Shown here one piece after another: positions 35,893 to 48,444 of a stretch of 64,000 bases of DNA. The notes below the pieces were generated by a model, which saw only the letters and a program-made list of their open reading frames with translations, searched no databases and was not told where the DNA came from. Position 1 is the stretch's first letter. Each line of letters begins with the position of its first letter. Origin of the DNA: Aldrovandia affinis (taxonomy: Eukaryota; Chordata; Actinopteri; Notacanthiformes; Halosauridae); assembly GCA_029706075.1 (NCBI GenBank), contig JAINUG010000473.1, forward strand, positions 164,001 through 228,000, read 5' to 3'. Position numbers and translations under genes: made by a program.

Positions 35893-37080
35893 TATGTATA
35901 ATATATATATATGATATGTGTGGTGAGGGGGGAAAAAAGGTAGACAGCTTGGAATGCTGTGTGATGTGAAGCTCTCACATTCAATCTCCCATTACAGCCT
36001 CCGTCAGTCCACCCCAAACACAGTGTCAGTCTCCATGTATATACACACACACGGCTGCCTCCCCCACCATGTTGGCTGATCGCCCTCGGCCAAACGGAGC
36101 ACAGTCGACTCCCCGGTCCTGCCCTCAAAGCTGAGGTGCCCGCCAAGAGCATGTGTCACAGTAGCATTGGCTCAGTGCCTTGCTAGGGTTTCATGGGTTA
36201 ATGATGAACAACTGCATGCCTGCACGCGTGCACTTTATGTTTCTGTGTGCCTCGTTTTCCCCTAAAAGCTCTCCCTCCGAGGTCCAGGTCTATTTATAGA
36301 GTCTAGAAATAGACTGTTTCCTGCGTGAATTCACTTATTCGCTTTCAGCGAACGTACACAAGAATAGAAGCTTTTATGTTGCGTTTAATATTTTCATGTT
36401 TTTTTCATTTTTTTAAGCGATCTTTCCTGAGTTTGAAAAGCTTTGAAATTTCTCTGGTGTCTTTCCTGCTCCTACCAGCAGAGGATATCAATGTCCCATG
36501 AATTGGGTTTCTGAAAAAAATGCTCATGATCCCCAGCAGAGCCATATCTGAAAATAAAATGACCAACTTTTCCCAACATGTATGTTATACAGTGATATGA
36601 TCAATGCTGCAAATTTGAGTGTTTTGAGTATTGAATGCATGCATGTTAAAATCAAGACCAAGACCTATGGATTTATGACACAATTACATTGTTACAATGC
36701 ACGGATTGCATTCTTCTGGAATGAGTTGTAAAAAAACCAAAACAGAAAACACTCGACCATTTGTGAGGAAAAAAATGGAAAAATGTTCCATTACCCCTCG
36801 AAAATCTGGTCAAGAGCGATTCCTGGATAGCAACGGAAAGGAAAACAAACAGCGCAATGGTAACAAATGAAAGGTTGTAAATGAAAATGCCCATCTGTTA
36901 CCTACATAAATCCAGAGACTGTTTTTGTGGGTGGTGGGATGGCTACTGGTGGGATATTATGGCCTACAGGTGAGGGCTTCCTGTCCTACGGTGTGGGATG
37001 GACCACTGATGCAGGGTGAATGCTGCACATGGCAACCACTAGGTGGGGCAGAACAGCACATACACTTCATACTCAGATGG
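35893..37080. other. Intergenic stretch, one CTCF-like word
   Basis: No gene is seen. CCACTAGGTGGGGCAG at 37036-37051 is one base off a CTCF consensus. Confidence 0.35.
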
Positions 37081-37169
37081 CGAGAAAGAGAAAGAGAGAG
37101 AGGGCGAGAGTCAGATGAAGAGTGTGTGTGTGTGTGAGAGAGAGGGAGAGAGTCAGAGTCAGATGAAGA

Positions 37170-37202
<33 letters not shown>

Positions 37203-37310
37203 GGAGAGAGTCAGATGAAGAGGGAGTGTGTGTGTGTGTGTGTGAGAGAGAGATAGAGAGAGGGATACTCAGATGGTAGGAGAGGGAGAGGGAGAGAAAG
37301 ATACTCGGAT

Positions 37311-37351
<41 letters not shown>

Positions 37352-37362
37352 TACTCCGATAG
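37081..37362. repeat. (GA)n/(GT)n compound satellite-like tract
   Basis: Blocks of GAGAGA and GTGTGT separated by a recurring gagtcagatgaagagtgtg unit (37108, 37150, 37207) and by atactcagatg variants, ending in a pure GA run. Confidence 0.9.
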
Positions 37363-37808
37363 AGAGAGCAAGATTGATTATATAATAATTGTCAGGACTC
37401 CTGGGTCACACATCCAGCTAAAGCACTCATCGTCTGTGACGGAATGTGCCGGACCTTGCCTGTGCCGACTGTGGCCAGGAGTCCTGTGGGGGAAACGCAA
37501 TTAGGACAGCGTCTCCCAGGGAGGGAAGGTTCCGGTCCGGTCGGGTTTCAGGACGTTCTGGTTGATCGGGTGCCTGTGAGTGCCTGACTGCACAGCTCAG
37601 CTGGTGCATAGATGAGGGAAAAGAAGCAGTGGCCGGATGCATGTGGTTTGAGGACCCTTCTGCCCTCCTGATTGGACAGAGGATGTTGCTGTGATGAAAC
37701 AGGGGGTCTACAACTATGATTGGCCAAATAGGGGAGTACAGAAAGATAGGAAGGAAAGGTTATTTATATACACCCATTGAAATAAAATATTGGATAAAAT
37801 TGTGATTC

Positions 37809-37950
37809 TGTGTGACTCAGTACATAGAGCATGGCGCTGACAATGCTTTGGTTGTGGGTTCGATTCCCATTGGGACCACATATACTGAAAAATGTTCTGC
37901 ATTCACTACTGTAAGTCACTTTGGATAAAATCCTCTGCTAAATGGCATAT
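37809..37950 (+). mobile_element. tRNA-derived SINE of a second family
   Basis: A tRNA-like head (ctcagtacatagagcatggc, B box ggttcgattccc at 37857-37868) joined to the L2-type tail ctgtaagtcactttggataa, aatcctctgctaaatgg. The body between head and tail differs from the V-SINE-like copies. Confidence 0.8.
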
Positions 37951-37965
37951 ATACTGTATATACAT

Positions 37966-38574
37966 TATATTATGAAACTTACATACAGATAATTCCATTG
38001 GAAAATGTTGATCCATAATGGTGCATTTGGAGAAAGAAATGGGAGTTGATGTTCATTTGTAACCACCGAAGGTCCCTTCCCTGACAAAGTGCTGTTGGCC
38101 TGAGGACCAGGTCCTCGTGTACGCACCCAAGCCCAGATGGTCACGTGCGCCCGAAGGGAAATGGTAATGGTAATTACAATTGACGCGCTCTTAGTGTGAG
38201 GAATTGTGATCTTTCAGTGTGGCTGATTCAGTAATGCGGTGAATGTTGAGCACAGTAAAGGGAAATATTCACTAACTGCTCTGCCCCAGTAACCCCTGTC
38301 CCCATCCAAACATCTCCCTGACCTAATCTCCATGGAAACTGGAGCGGTGTGTGATATTTCCCTGTATAATATAATTCTGATTCTGGATAATGGACTTAAT
38401 GGACTTTGGAGTGAAAGGGCTCTTTTGTTGAGGTTCAGATACGCGTGACGTCGACATTAAAATGATTTATGAGAATAAAAATGAAAAGCAACTGAGAAAT
38501 GATGGCAGTGGCATTTGGCTATCAACGGGGAATAATGATCACTGTTAATGATGTATTACCTCCCTGATGTGTTA
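37966..38574. other. Unique sequence, possible conserved non-coding segment
   Basis: 38160-38500 has balanced composition, no repeats and several factor-like words (gtaattacaattg, tgacgtcg, catttaaat-like AT cores). It is a candidate for conservation tests only. Confidence 0.25.
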
Positions 38575-38638
38575 GGTAATGCAGGTTCGATTCCCAGATG
38601 GGGCTTGATTCCGTGGTGTCTTGAGCAAGGTACTCAAG
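38575..38638 (+). repeat. V-SINE-like fragment
   Basis: Only the B-box and central words remain: gcaggttcgattcccagatg and cttgagcaaggtact. Confidence 0.6.
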
Positions 38639-38681
38639 GTGCCTGCGTGCGTGCGTGCATGTGTGTGAGATTTGCTGACCC

Positions 38682-38716
<35 letters not shown>
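38682..38716. repeat. (GT)n microsatellite
   Basis: About 17 GT units. Confidence 0.9.
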
Positions 38717-38719
<3 letters not shown>

Positions 38720-41700
38720 CCTTGTGAGCATTTCTGAGATTCATGCAGGTTTTGAAAAGACTGCGACTCAGGGATAAGCAGATGCACTCCCAGAACAAAC
38801 ACTGTTACTGTATCATGTTCCGTTGATATGAAACGATAACAACGTCACAGTCTTAGGAATGGTCCGAGTCAGCAAAGCTGTCGTGCGCACGGAAGTCTGC
38901 TTTTGAAAAATACTTTCTTAACTCTAAATATCCCGCTTAAGTCCGCAATGTGGTAGGAGGAAATCGGGAGCTAAAAGCCATATTTAAGGAGCACACAACA
39001 AGGCGTTCCGACGTACAGTGAGCAAAGCTACCCTGGTAGTAAGTACAGACATATTTTTACAGCTGTCTGCCCAGACAGTGTTGCCAGAATTTCACTTATC
39101 CTGACTATGGAAGGTCAGAGTTCACCTTTTAAGAGGATTAAGGTACTTGTGCCCCTTTCAGCCAGAAGAGGCACAATTGCATTTTGGGAGTGTAGAGGAG
39201 CCCCTGTTTGGCCCACAGCAGTTCCGCTGGCCTCTGTGCGCACGCATGCAACCTGTGGGTTAGGGAGGGAATCGGGGGCCAAACCAAGCCAAGCGGGGCC
39301 AAACCAGGCGTGAAACGGCGTGTGAGCGCCCTGCCCCCATTCCCTTGGGCTCTGCTGCTAACCGAACCCTGATAACGCTCTCTGTTCCTAAGCACATTCA
39401 GTGGACGTGCTTCCCCCCCCATCCACTGTGAGAAAGAAAAGAAAAACAGACTGAATTCCCATAGTAAAGGGCTTAGTTCTGTCGGGGGAAAAAACCTGAC
39501 TGGATTCACATAATAAGGACTTTGGATTTGACAGTGGTGCTTGAAAAAGAACGATATGGTGGCTGGCTGCATGTTCACAGCACGTCTGGGGCCAGACACA
39601 TGCACCACATTGAAACGAGGCGAACCGCCTCTCTGGGCTGCTGTCTGTCATTTTACAATCGCGTCTTCTACATAGGGGTCACAGTTGAAGCCTCAGACCA
39701 CTGTCTATCGACAGAATGACGGGGTGCCAGATTTCTTTGTCTCTGGATCTGTGAAGCTCTCCACTGTCTGCACATTAAGAGCAGCCAGAACTGTTGACCT
39801 GCCTCTGTTAAGTCGTCCAAAGCCACCATGTACCTTTAATTTGATATGTCTACTGAAACTTTGTGATGTAATCGGGTCAAGGACGTCGTCTTCGCTTTTA
39901 TTTTGTGTTGCTGTTTCCCTCTGCGTTGAAGTTGAAGGGCCGTGGTGCTGTTCATGTGCCCGTGGGCCCTCGTTGCCCGGCTGTGATGTGTGTCTCTTCC
40001 AAAGAACCCTCCCTAAGATCCCCTTAATCATTTTAAGTGAAGCCAGAAGAGATTACCAGTAGCTGGATTAACTGGGGTGGGGGGGTGGGTGGGGGTCTGT
40101 TGTGACTGCCAACAGGATTTATCCACTTTTACCAAATGGCTTTTACCAGCCGACTGTCTCGGTGGTGTCTCATTTGATCTTACCTGATGTGAGGTCAAAC
40201 AGATGGAACCGTTCCTAAAATGGGTTATATCACCGTGTCTACGGTTCACCGCTGTGGGCTCAATCTCTGTCCCGATTGGCTTACAGCTGCTGTCGCCTAT
40301 AGTAGTGAAAGCCAGCATTTAGAACCCTGGACAGACATATCTTTTTCTGTTTCTGTTTTAAATAGTTTCTCTTTCTGTATTCTGTGATTTGAGCAGGCGG
40401 CGCTGGTGAATGAGAGGGTGCAACTGTGGTGGCTTGCACGGTGAACCGGTCCTGAGTTCAGACAAAGAGACGGAACTGCACTGTCATTCTGGATCGTGGG
40501 AGAGAGAGAGAGAGAGAGAGAGAGAAAGTAAAAGGGAGAGAGAGAGACATAGAGGGGGAGGGGGGTGGAGGCCCTTTGGGGACCAGACAGATTAATGACT
40601 CGGGGGTAAACTCGGCTTAAAACAAGTGAACCTTTTCCGTACGGCGTGTCCTGAAAGCCGGTGCTAACTGAGGCCTGCGCTCGTTGTTCCTTCTCAAAGT
40701 GTCAGCGGGACACAGGAGTCGAAAATGAGACCTGTGACACACGTCTCCGCACATCGTTCATCACGGCTGATTCAGGAAATCAATCAAATTGACCGTACTT
40801 TAGTGCATGTTCGCCTCAGCAGTGGTAAGATTTGTGCGGGTGGGCATAACAGGGCTGAAGTTGTTGTGCTGTAACACTAACTGAATTATATATGACTAAA
40901 TGGCACGCATAGTAAACGCACGTAATGAATCTTCACATAACTTGTTTGCATTCATATCCACAAAGGCGATTGTCAGGTGTCCAGGGTGGCTTTTTGCGCA
41001 TAATAATCAATAAAAGGGCAGAGAGTTTGCTGCCTTGCTATTGACTACTCTGTTTGTGTCCGTGGATACGGCAGCAGTGTGAAGGATTGCTGTGCTGAGG
41101 GTTTGAGTGTTCACATCTGCTGTGTCAGAGAGGGGGCTGATGGGAAATCAGGGCCTCCTGGGGGCCTCTGTCCTGCCTGGGGCCTCCGTGGGCCGCCCAG
41201 CCTCTCCTTTGATATGACCTTGGGTTTGCACAACATGACCTTCGGTTTGCACAGACTCCCGAGGCAAGGAAAGACTCTGTGATTGGCTGTTTTTAGAGCT
41301 CTTTGTTGTATCGTATCAGCAATGATAAGGAATGAATAAGCATTTAGAAAGAATACTGATGGAATTCGTCTTATCAAGTTTGACCCACTTGATTCTGGGT
41401 GGCTGGCATGTAAAGAGAGAAATTGTAAAGAGAAACAAAATGTGTATACATAAATCTTTGCTTCACAGGGGTGCCTTTAGCTGTAATAGTATATAGCTGT
41501 ATTGTGAAACATTTATATTTTAGTTTGTTATGCTGTACAATTCCTATTAATGTTGTTTGATATAGCCAGCAAGCTTAAGAGACGTTTATATCAAATGCGC
41601 TTAATTTTTGAACAGTGCAGTGACCTAGTTTTTGCAGCTGTGCCTCTGCAATGAAGCTCACACTGTCCATCGAGTGAAATCATTTTGAGAAATGGTCAAA

Positions 41701-42500
41701 CAAATTTTCCTTTGCCTGTGTCAAAGTGCTGTTAGGCCTCACTGATTGTTAGATGTCTCGTTCCTTTACCAGTCAGACCACACCACAGGAGGTTGCGAGA
41801 GAGTGGGAAAGAGAGAGAGACGGAGATATTTAAGACAGTGAGTTATGGTCTCTTTAGGGCCACAGATGATTTGTGGGTGCAATAACTGGACTGGAAAAAA
41901 GTTTTTTGTCCCGCCAAATCTTGCCATTTCCTGTTTTCTTTTTGAGGAACGCTTATCACCCAGGTCACATGACAATGTATCTGTGTGTTTACAGTACTGC
42001 TCCTGGGACCGCTTGCCACAAAACTGCTTCATTTAGGAGTGGCCCCTTCATTTCGGGAAAAGACAGAGCTTTCCAACCGGCTCGTGTTCAATCTGGGAGA
42101 GCTTTTATGTACCGAGTGAAATGGTCCAATGTTTCTCTGGAAAACCTTGAAATCTAGGACAGATAATGACATCATTCCCAGCTGGTGTATGAGTTTGAAT
42201 TGTGCGGATCATTATCGGTGCTCGCGTGAGTTTAACCTAATTGCTGAACTGACTATGGTGTCTAAATATGAGCTTGGAACTTGCAACAAGGGGGGGGGGG
42301 GTGACGGTAGTTGTGGGGGCCATCTTTTGTCTGTGGAGTTTATCATTAACACATTTTTTAAAAAGTTTCTTTTCCTCACATTATGAGGTTGGCAGTCACA
42401 GAGTTGGAACCAAGTAATAAAAGTAACGTTTGCCTAAACTCAAAAGTCACGTGTGAAGGACAAAGTGCACGACTGAGCCCCACTGCATGCCATCTGTTTC
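38717..42500. other. Intergenic or intron stretch, no gene recognised
   Basis: Contains a (GA)n tract at 40499-40548, G runs near 40078 and 42290, and otherwise unique sequence without supported exons. Confidence 0.45.
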
Positions 42501-42502
42501 CT

Positions 42503-42895
42503 GGCTGATAGCTGGTCATGGTCTGTTTTCTGGTCGATAGCTGGTTGTGGTCTGTTTCCTGGCTGATAGCTGGTCATGGTCCTGGTCGATAACTGGTTGT
42601 GGTCTGTGTCCTGGTCGATACCTGGTCATGCTCTATTTCATGGTCGATAGCTGGTCGAAATGTGTTTCCCGGTCGAAAGCTTCTCATGGTCATGGTCGAT
42701 AGCTGGTCATGGTCTGTTTCCTGGTCGATAGCTGGTCATGCTCTATTTCATGGTCGATAGCTGGTCAAAATGTGTTTCCCGGTCGAAAGCTGGTCACGGT
42801 CATGGTCAATAGCTGAGCTGATCGTGATCTGTTTCCTGGTTGAAATCTGGTCCTGGTCAATAGCTGGTCATGGTCTGTTTCCTGGCTGGTAGCTG
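42503..42895. repeat. Minisatellite, about 29-bp unit
   Basis: About 13 degenerate copies of a ggtcgatagctggtcatggt plus ctgtttcct unit; a larger block (ctctatttcatggtcgatag ... tgtttcccggtcgaaagc) is itself duplicated at about 42630 and 42741. Confidence 0.9.
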
Positions 42896-43454
42896 TTCTC
42901 CCAGTAGGACCCTATGATAGGGGCGACAGGCAGTGGGACAGAGCTGCAGGAGATCCACCGCCACCAACCTCTTACTCAAAAGATCTTTTAGAACTGCCAT
43001 GAGACTCGACCCCCGAACCGCGCTTTGCGGGCACGTATGTAACCGACCTGTGATTCGCACGCCTCTTCCTCCCACGATTGAAGCGGGTTCCTTCTGTTTG
43101 CGGGTTAGTGTGTGCCGCGCGGATGTCTTACAACAACGCTTGAGTCAACAGTGGTTGAGGCATCCCTTCTCCAGCTGCGACGCCCGTGTTCTGGCCCCAC
43201 GTTATCAAGGAGAGCGATGAACGCTATGAAAGGAGCCTTGTGTTTAGGGTCATAACAAACAGTCATAACTGAGAGTTACTTTTAAAAATACACTATGTGT
43301 GATGTGACTCGTGAGATTACCACCATGAGCGCGGTCATCTGGCCGTTGTTCCCAGTGGAACAAAATGGCCACGCCACTCGGTAGTCCTTTTTTAACACAG
43401 ACGCACTGCTGTGGATTATATCCATACCTCAGCATGGTGTAGATGTGCAGGAGA

Positions 43455-43655
43455 ACATTACATTACAGGCATTTATCCAGAGTGACTTACAGTTTTACAT
43501 TTCTTTATAATCAATTTATACAGCTGGATATTAACTGAAGCAATTCAGGTTAAGTACCTTGCTCAAGGGTACAACGGCAGTGTCCCACCTGGGATTGAAC
43601 CTGTAACCTTAACATTACAAGCCCAGTTCCCTAACCATTATACTACACTGCTGCC
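43455..43655 (-). mobile_element. V-SINE-like retroposon
   Basis: Minus-strand order: ggcagcagtgtagtataatg, ggttcaatcccaggtgggac, ttgagcaaggtacttaacct, cagctgtataaattg, then a shortened tail (gtcactctggataaatgcct). Confidence 0.88.
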
Positions 43656-43919
43656 TTATACATTATACTACTAGAACACGTGCATTTTTATTATTTTCTT
43701 ATTGAAAAATTGGTGCTGCGGTTGCTTAACTGGTGAGATGAAATACCGGTGAGATTATTGGCTTGGGTTAAAAGCGCACGTTTGTAGCACACAGGTCATT
43801 AATGTGAGTGTCCTGCGCAGGTTGTGTGTGTAGAGCCGGGGTCAGCGTGTTAATTAGTGAGCACACAGCTGCTGTCTCTTCCCTGTCCTCAGCTAGCCCT
43901 TCCTTATCGCCCTGACCCA

Positions 43920-44319
43920 ACCCCCCTTATCTAGAGCCACCGCTGCCTCTGTGCTATGCGCTGCCACTGGCCCCCGGCCCCCCGGCCCCGGACTGAGGCA
44001 AAGGGACAAATGGAGCTGCCCACAAGCCCGGAGCGGCCCTCTGATTGGCCGCCCCCTCCCCTGACAGCGGAGCCCCTCCCCCCCTCCCCTGTCCTAGGGC
44101 TGCTGCTGCCGCCGAGAGTCTGTTTGTGTTGCTGTAACCCGACACTCGAGAGGCTCGCTACGCTGTAGCGCTAGGAAACGGGACCGCTCTGACAGGGCAC
44201 ACCCCCACCCACCCCCCCGTCCTCCAGCGCGAACACAGATTTCAACCCCCCGCCCCCCCTCACCTCCACCTCTGTCGTTTTAACCTGAGAGAGCGAACGA
44301 GAGCAGCCATGGAGATGAA
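43920..44319 (+). promoter_or_regulatory. Candidate TRIM2 promoter and first exon (donor at 44320)
   Basis: The patch is GC-rich relative to its surroundings. It has a CCAAT-box context (ctgattggcc, about 44041-44050) next to a GC-box-like gccccctcccc and no TATA box, then a pyrimidine-rich leader. At 44309 an ATG reads Met-Glu-Met and is cut after two bases by a consensus GTAAGT donor at 44320. Joined to the 61736 acceptor, this ATG would open a short reading frame out of phase with the TRIM2 start and overlapping it. This would be a 17.4 kb first intron, which is plausible for TRIM2, whose mammalian gene has distant alternative first exons. The link is inference, and no transcript evidence is available here. 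Confidence 0.4.
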
Positions 44320-44418
44320 GTAAGTGCTTTCTGCTTTCTACTGAGGGAAGGGGAGAGAGGGAGAGGGAGAGGGAGAGAGAGTGAAAGGGAAAGGCAGCAT
44401 CTGTGTGACATCTCTCTC

Positions 44419-44547
44419 TCGCCGCGTGTGTGTGGGTGTGCGTGTGTATATGTGTCTGTGTGTGTATATGTGTCTGTGTGTGCATGTGTGTCTGTCTGTC
44501 TGTGTGTGTGTATTTGTGTATTTGTGTATTTGTGTATTTGTGTATTT

Positions 44548-44618
<71 letters not shown>
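44419..44618. repeat. (GT)n-rich microsatellite 100 bp after the candidate exon donor
   Basis: GT repeats with tatgtgtctgtgtg and tatttgtg variants, then a pure GT run of about 68 bases. Confidence 0.9.
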
Positions 44619-44619
<1 letters not shown>

Positions 44620-44965
44620 TTTGGAGTTTAGAGAATGGTGCTTTGCCCCGCTGGTCCAGGCGTCAGGACGCTGTGTATTCGGCCCCTCCAGCGCTCACAC
44701 AGGCAGGCCCCGCCGCGGCTCACAGCCTGCTGCATGCGCGAGGGTCAGGTGCAGCGCGCGAGGGGAACTCTGCCTCGCCTCGCCGGGTCTCACCAGTGCC
44801 AACGTGCCGCGCCCCCAGCGTCTCCGGCAGGCGCCTTGTACGCTCTCGCTATTTCAGTACACCGAGCACCGAATGTGTTCTTCGCCGTCGGCAGGTGCGG
44901 CGAGATTGCGATGACCATTTTATTACAAAAAGAAAGAAACACAACTGTGTGATGGCTTTGGTGTG

Positions 44966-45034
<69 letters not shown>
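44966..45034. repeat. (GT)n microsatellite
   Basis: About 34 uninterrupted GT units. Confidence 0.92.
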
Positions 45035-45036
<2 letters not shown>

Positions 45037-45824
45037 GTATGAGGTATGAGCACAACACAAAAATGCACTGTCCCTGCTCGCTCATCTACATTCACAAGAA
45101 ATAAAATATTGAGGTTAAAAAAAGTGAATCAAATAATGTAATGTCAGTGTATTGTATTGTAATGTCAGTAATACAAATGAAATGATTTGGCTACCTTTTG
45201 ATGATGTGAAATGATGTTATCGTTCACATGCGGTCTGGACAGGGCAAATGCCACGCTGTGCTTATGACATAATTTGCGTACAGGGCTTGCGGCCGCTTTG
45301 TTTTACCCGTTTGCGTGTGAGTAATCTTTTCATTCATCTACATGCGTGACTCAGTGCCTGGAGGACGTAACAGTGATGCAATCTGTGGCTGGCTCCAAGC
45401 CCAGATGGCCATTCCTGGTGCTTCTCTGATACAAATTTAAAAAAAACATTTTGATGCAAATTAGAAGCTTTCATGAGTATTTTTTGTTGTTGTGAAAATG
45501 TGAACTGTATTGTGCTGTATTTTTGTGTCTAATTTGCATATTTGCATTTTCTTGTTTTGTGTTGTCGTCCTTGTGGCCATGTCGTACGTTTTCGTCGGTC
45601 TCGTTTAGCTAGCAGATTTCAGACATTGGTCTTCCCCTTATTTTAAGTTTGCTTGGATTATTCTGCCATGTCGTCATGCATGGAAAACACTGATTCAACT
45701 TTGTGAAAATAAATAACTAGTCAATCAGACTAATTGTGAGGTATGCAAGATGGCGGAACGAGGGGCTCCCCTTGATCGTTTCGGGGGAAAGTTTTAGGAA
45801 TCATGTTCCTCACTGTGTATGTGT

Positions 45825-45863
45825 GTATGCGTGTTGGAGACAGCGCGTAGTCACCTCTGAGCT

Positions 45864-45895
<32 letters not shown>

Positions 45896-46022
45896 GGAGA
45901 CAGCGTGTAGCCACCTCTGAGCTGGCAGGTGTGTGTGTGTGTGTGTGTGTGTAGCCACCTCTGAGCTGGCGCCTCTTCTGTGTGTGTTGGAGACAGTGTG
46001 TCGTCCCCTCTGAGCTCGCAGG
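45825..46022. repeat. GT-linked minisatellite, about 60-bp unit
   Basis: Four copies, one truncated, of ttggagacagcgtgtagcca plus cctctgagctgg, separated by GT runs at 45866-45892 and 45930-45952. Confidence 0.88.
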
Positions 46023-47356
46023 TGCGTGGCATCGGAGACGGCCCGCGATCTGCAGACAGCACGTCATCGCTCTCCCTCTCCGCTCTGCCACCTGTGCCCA
46101 GATGCCACATTTTAATGGCCTCTTTCCCGCCCCTAGGAACACATTCATAAACATCTCTCATTTTGTACCAGACACCCGATAATTCTGAATTCTGACATGC
46201 CCCCCCTCCTGTTTCAGCAGGGCGGTTGGGAGGATTATCTCTGTAGACCAGACTGCAGAGTGCCGTGTGCAGAGGAGCGCAGGCTCCACAGATAGAGAGA
46301 GAGAGGGCAGTGCTGTATGAATCGATTGGGGGCCTTGGTGAAAGGTGATATCGTGGAACGGCACGGACTCTTGTTGTTCGGGTGGCGCTGAGGGACCTGT
46401 TTCGGGCCTGTTTCCCGTCGGTCGGTGGGAGTGTTTAATCAGAGCCGCTAAGCCTTTACAACTCTCTGTGGGCGTGACATGGAGCACGAGCACGGGTCAA
46501 TGATATCCTCGATATTCGTTGTTAGAAGACCTGAATTTGCGTTTATAAAAATAGTGTGGCACTTAGTATTTGCACGTAATTAAATTTTTTTCGATTACCA
46601 CGCTGTTCACGCTGAGCCGTGCCTAAAAGCACCGTAGACTTGTTCTGCTTTGAGGATCGGCGGCGAAACAAGTGTAATGCACAGCTAATCCCACAAGGGA
46701 GGAGAACGTTGGCTGAGCTCACATTCAGGTATAAAAGAGTTTCCAGACCGTGGCGACTTCGAGAACGTACTCGCGGCGTTTATTACACATTTGCATTACA
46801 AATGAGGTCAGCCCCCCGGTGCAGGAATGACAAGCGCAAGGCGGGCGGTGCAGAAAGGCCGGACGAGGTTGTTCAAATGACCCCAGGGCCTTGTGCGTTA
46901 GAACAGGATGCGCGAGAGAGAAGAGAGGCAGGGGGGATGGACAGGGGGGAAAATGGCTGACACGGCGAGCGTTGGTCCGCGGGATATCCCACACCTGCAG
47001 AAAAACCTGTTTGTCTGGGCATTTAAGTTATTTCGCTTCGGTGGTTTTGTGTGAAAAAGCCCCTCTCCTAAGCCTCGCCATAAAAGGCAGTGTGTTGTTG
47101 CGCTCTCTGTGCCCCGGCAGGCCCGCGGAGTGCGAGTTTCAGGAAATTGAACCTCTCGATACGCGCACAGGAAGGAAGAGGGCCTTGCGTGTAAACATGA
47201 TAACGTGTCTGCGTGTGCGGGCGCATCTGCACCCCGGTTTGTCAACGCGAAGCGACGACCCGTGGCTGCCGTTCCGCAGCCTGCAAACGGAGAATGCGAG
47301 GAGCTCAAGAGTGTTTGTCTAATCAGGAGATTAATTCAGAAAAGGGGGAATTCTTG

Positions 47357-47381
47357 ATGATGATGATGATGATGATGATAT
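47357..47381. repeat. (GAT)n microsatellite
   Basis: Eight GAT units. Confidence 0.85.
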
Positions 47382-47946
47382 TTTGAGATCAATGGCGTCT
47401 CCGGGCGGGCCCTTAATCCGTAGGGCTGCGACACATCTGCGTTTCTCTTGACTATAGCGGGAACATTTTGATCTGGAAGGTAATTATAGCACTAATTATA
47501 CCGGATAATTGGTCGCATCAGGTGACTCTCCTCATTAAAACCTACACAGACCCCCCCCCCACCCCACAGGACCCGTGCTTAGATTCCTTGAGGACCCCAG
47601 CTTGAGAAAAACAGTGCAGTGAAAGATCCCTCCAGTACCGCTTTCTTTCCTATCTAGTTTTTGTTTCGTTTTGTTCCTTTGCTAAACGAGCCTCGCACAT
47701 CTCTCTGCCATAGCCGAAGTCTCAGCCTTGCTGCCGCTGCTGCTGGATGGCTTGCTGGCTGTGTGAGCTTGCCCGGTCACTGCGAACAGTGAATTCATCT
47801 TAACTGCTCCTATTTTCCATTTTCCTGTGGAATCTGCCCGCGCAGTCAGAGCAGATCACATTAAATGTGCTTTCATTTGGGTGACGTAATCCCCTAGTAA
47901 GGGAACTGAATTAGTCAACTTGAAACATGTTGGAAAGGCAGGTATT

Positions 47947-48444
47947 CAGGCAACTGCCAAAATAAAGGAAATGCTTGAGTAAATTAAGGGTTCTGGTGGC
48001 TCTGGTATGGTGTGGGTGCATTTTTGCGAAATTATGTATGTCCACTCACCCTATTAGGGCTCAAGGTGAATGCCAATAAATACAAAGCCATTCTGAGCGA
48101 TCACCTTCATCCTATGGTGAAGTATTTCTGTCCTGATGGGAGTGGTCTCTTCCAGGATGACAATGCCCCCATCCACAGGGTAGGAGTGGTCACTGAATGG
48201 TTTTATGAGCTTAAAAATGATATAAACCATATGCCATGGCCGACTCAGTCACCAGCTTATCTCGACCCAATTGAACACGTATGGGAGATTCTGGAGCGGT
48301 GCCATGATGGAAAACACTTTTAGAATCCAGACACCAGTTCCAGGCACTTATAGAATCCAGCATTGAAGCTGTTCTGGCAGCTCGTGATGGCCCAACACCC
48401 TATTTATGTTGGTGTTTCCTGTATTTTGGCAGTTAGGCTACCTG
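47947..48444 (+). mobile_element. Tc1/mariner-like element, internally deleted (copy 2)
   Basis: Ends caggcaactgccaaaataaa and tattttggcagtta...cctg. The internal frame 48012-48323 keeps the C-terminal catalytic part of a DD34E transposase: DDNAPIHR (second Asp) and a PIEHVWEILE block (final Glu), with an inserted residue in the QSPAYLDPIE motif where the family has SPDLNPIE. The DNA-binding N-terminus is missing, complementary to what copy 1 keeps. Not functional alone. Confidence 0.85.

Noticed and set aside
37809-37882. Possible tRNA gene
   Set aside because: A and B boxes are present but the stems do not pair and an L2-type tail follows: it is a SINE head. The same holds for 4033-4070 and the V-SINE copies.
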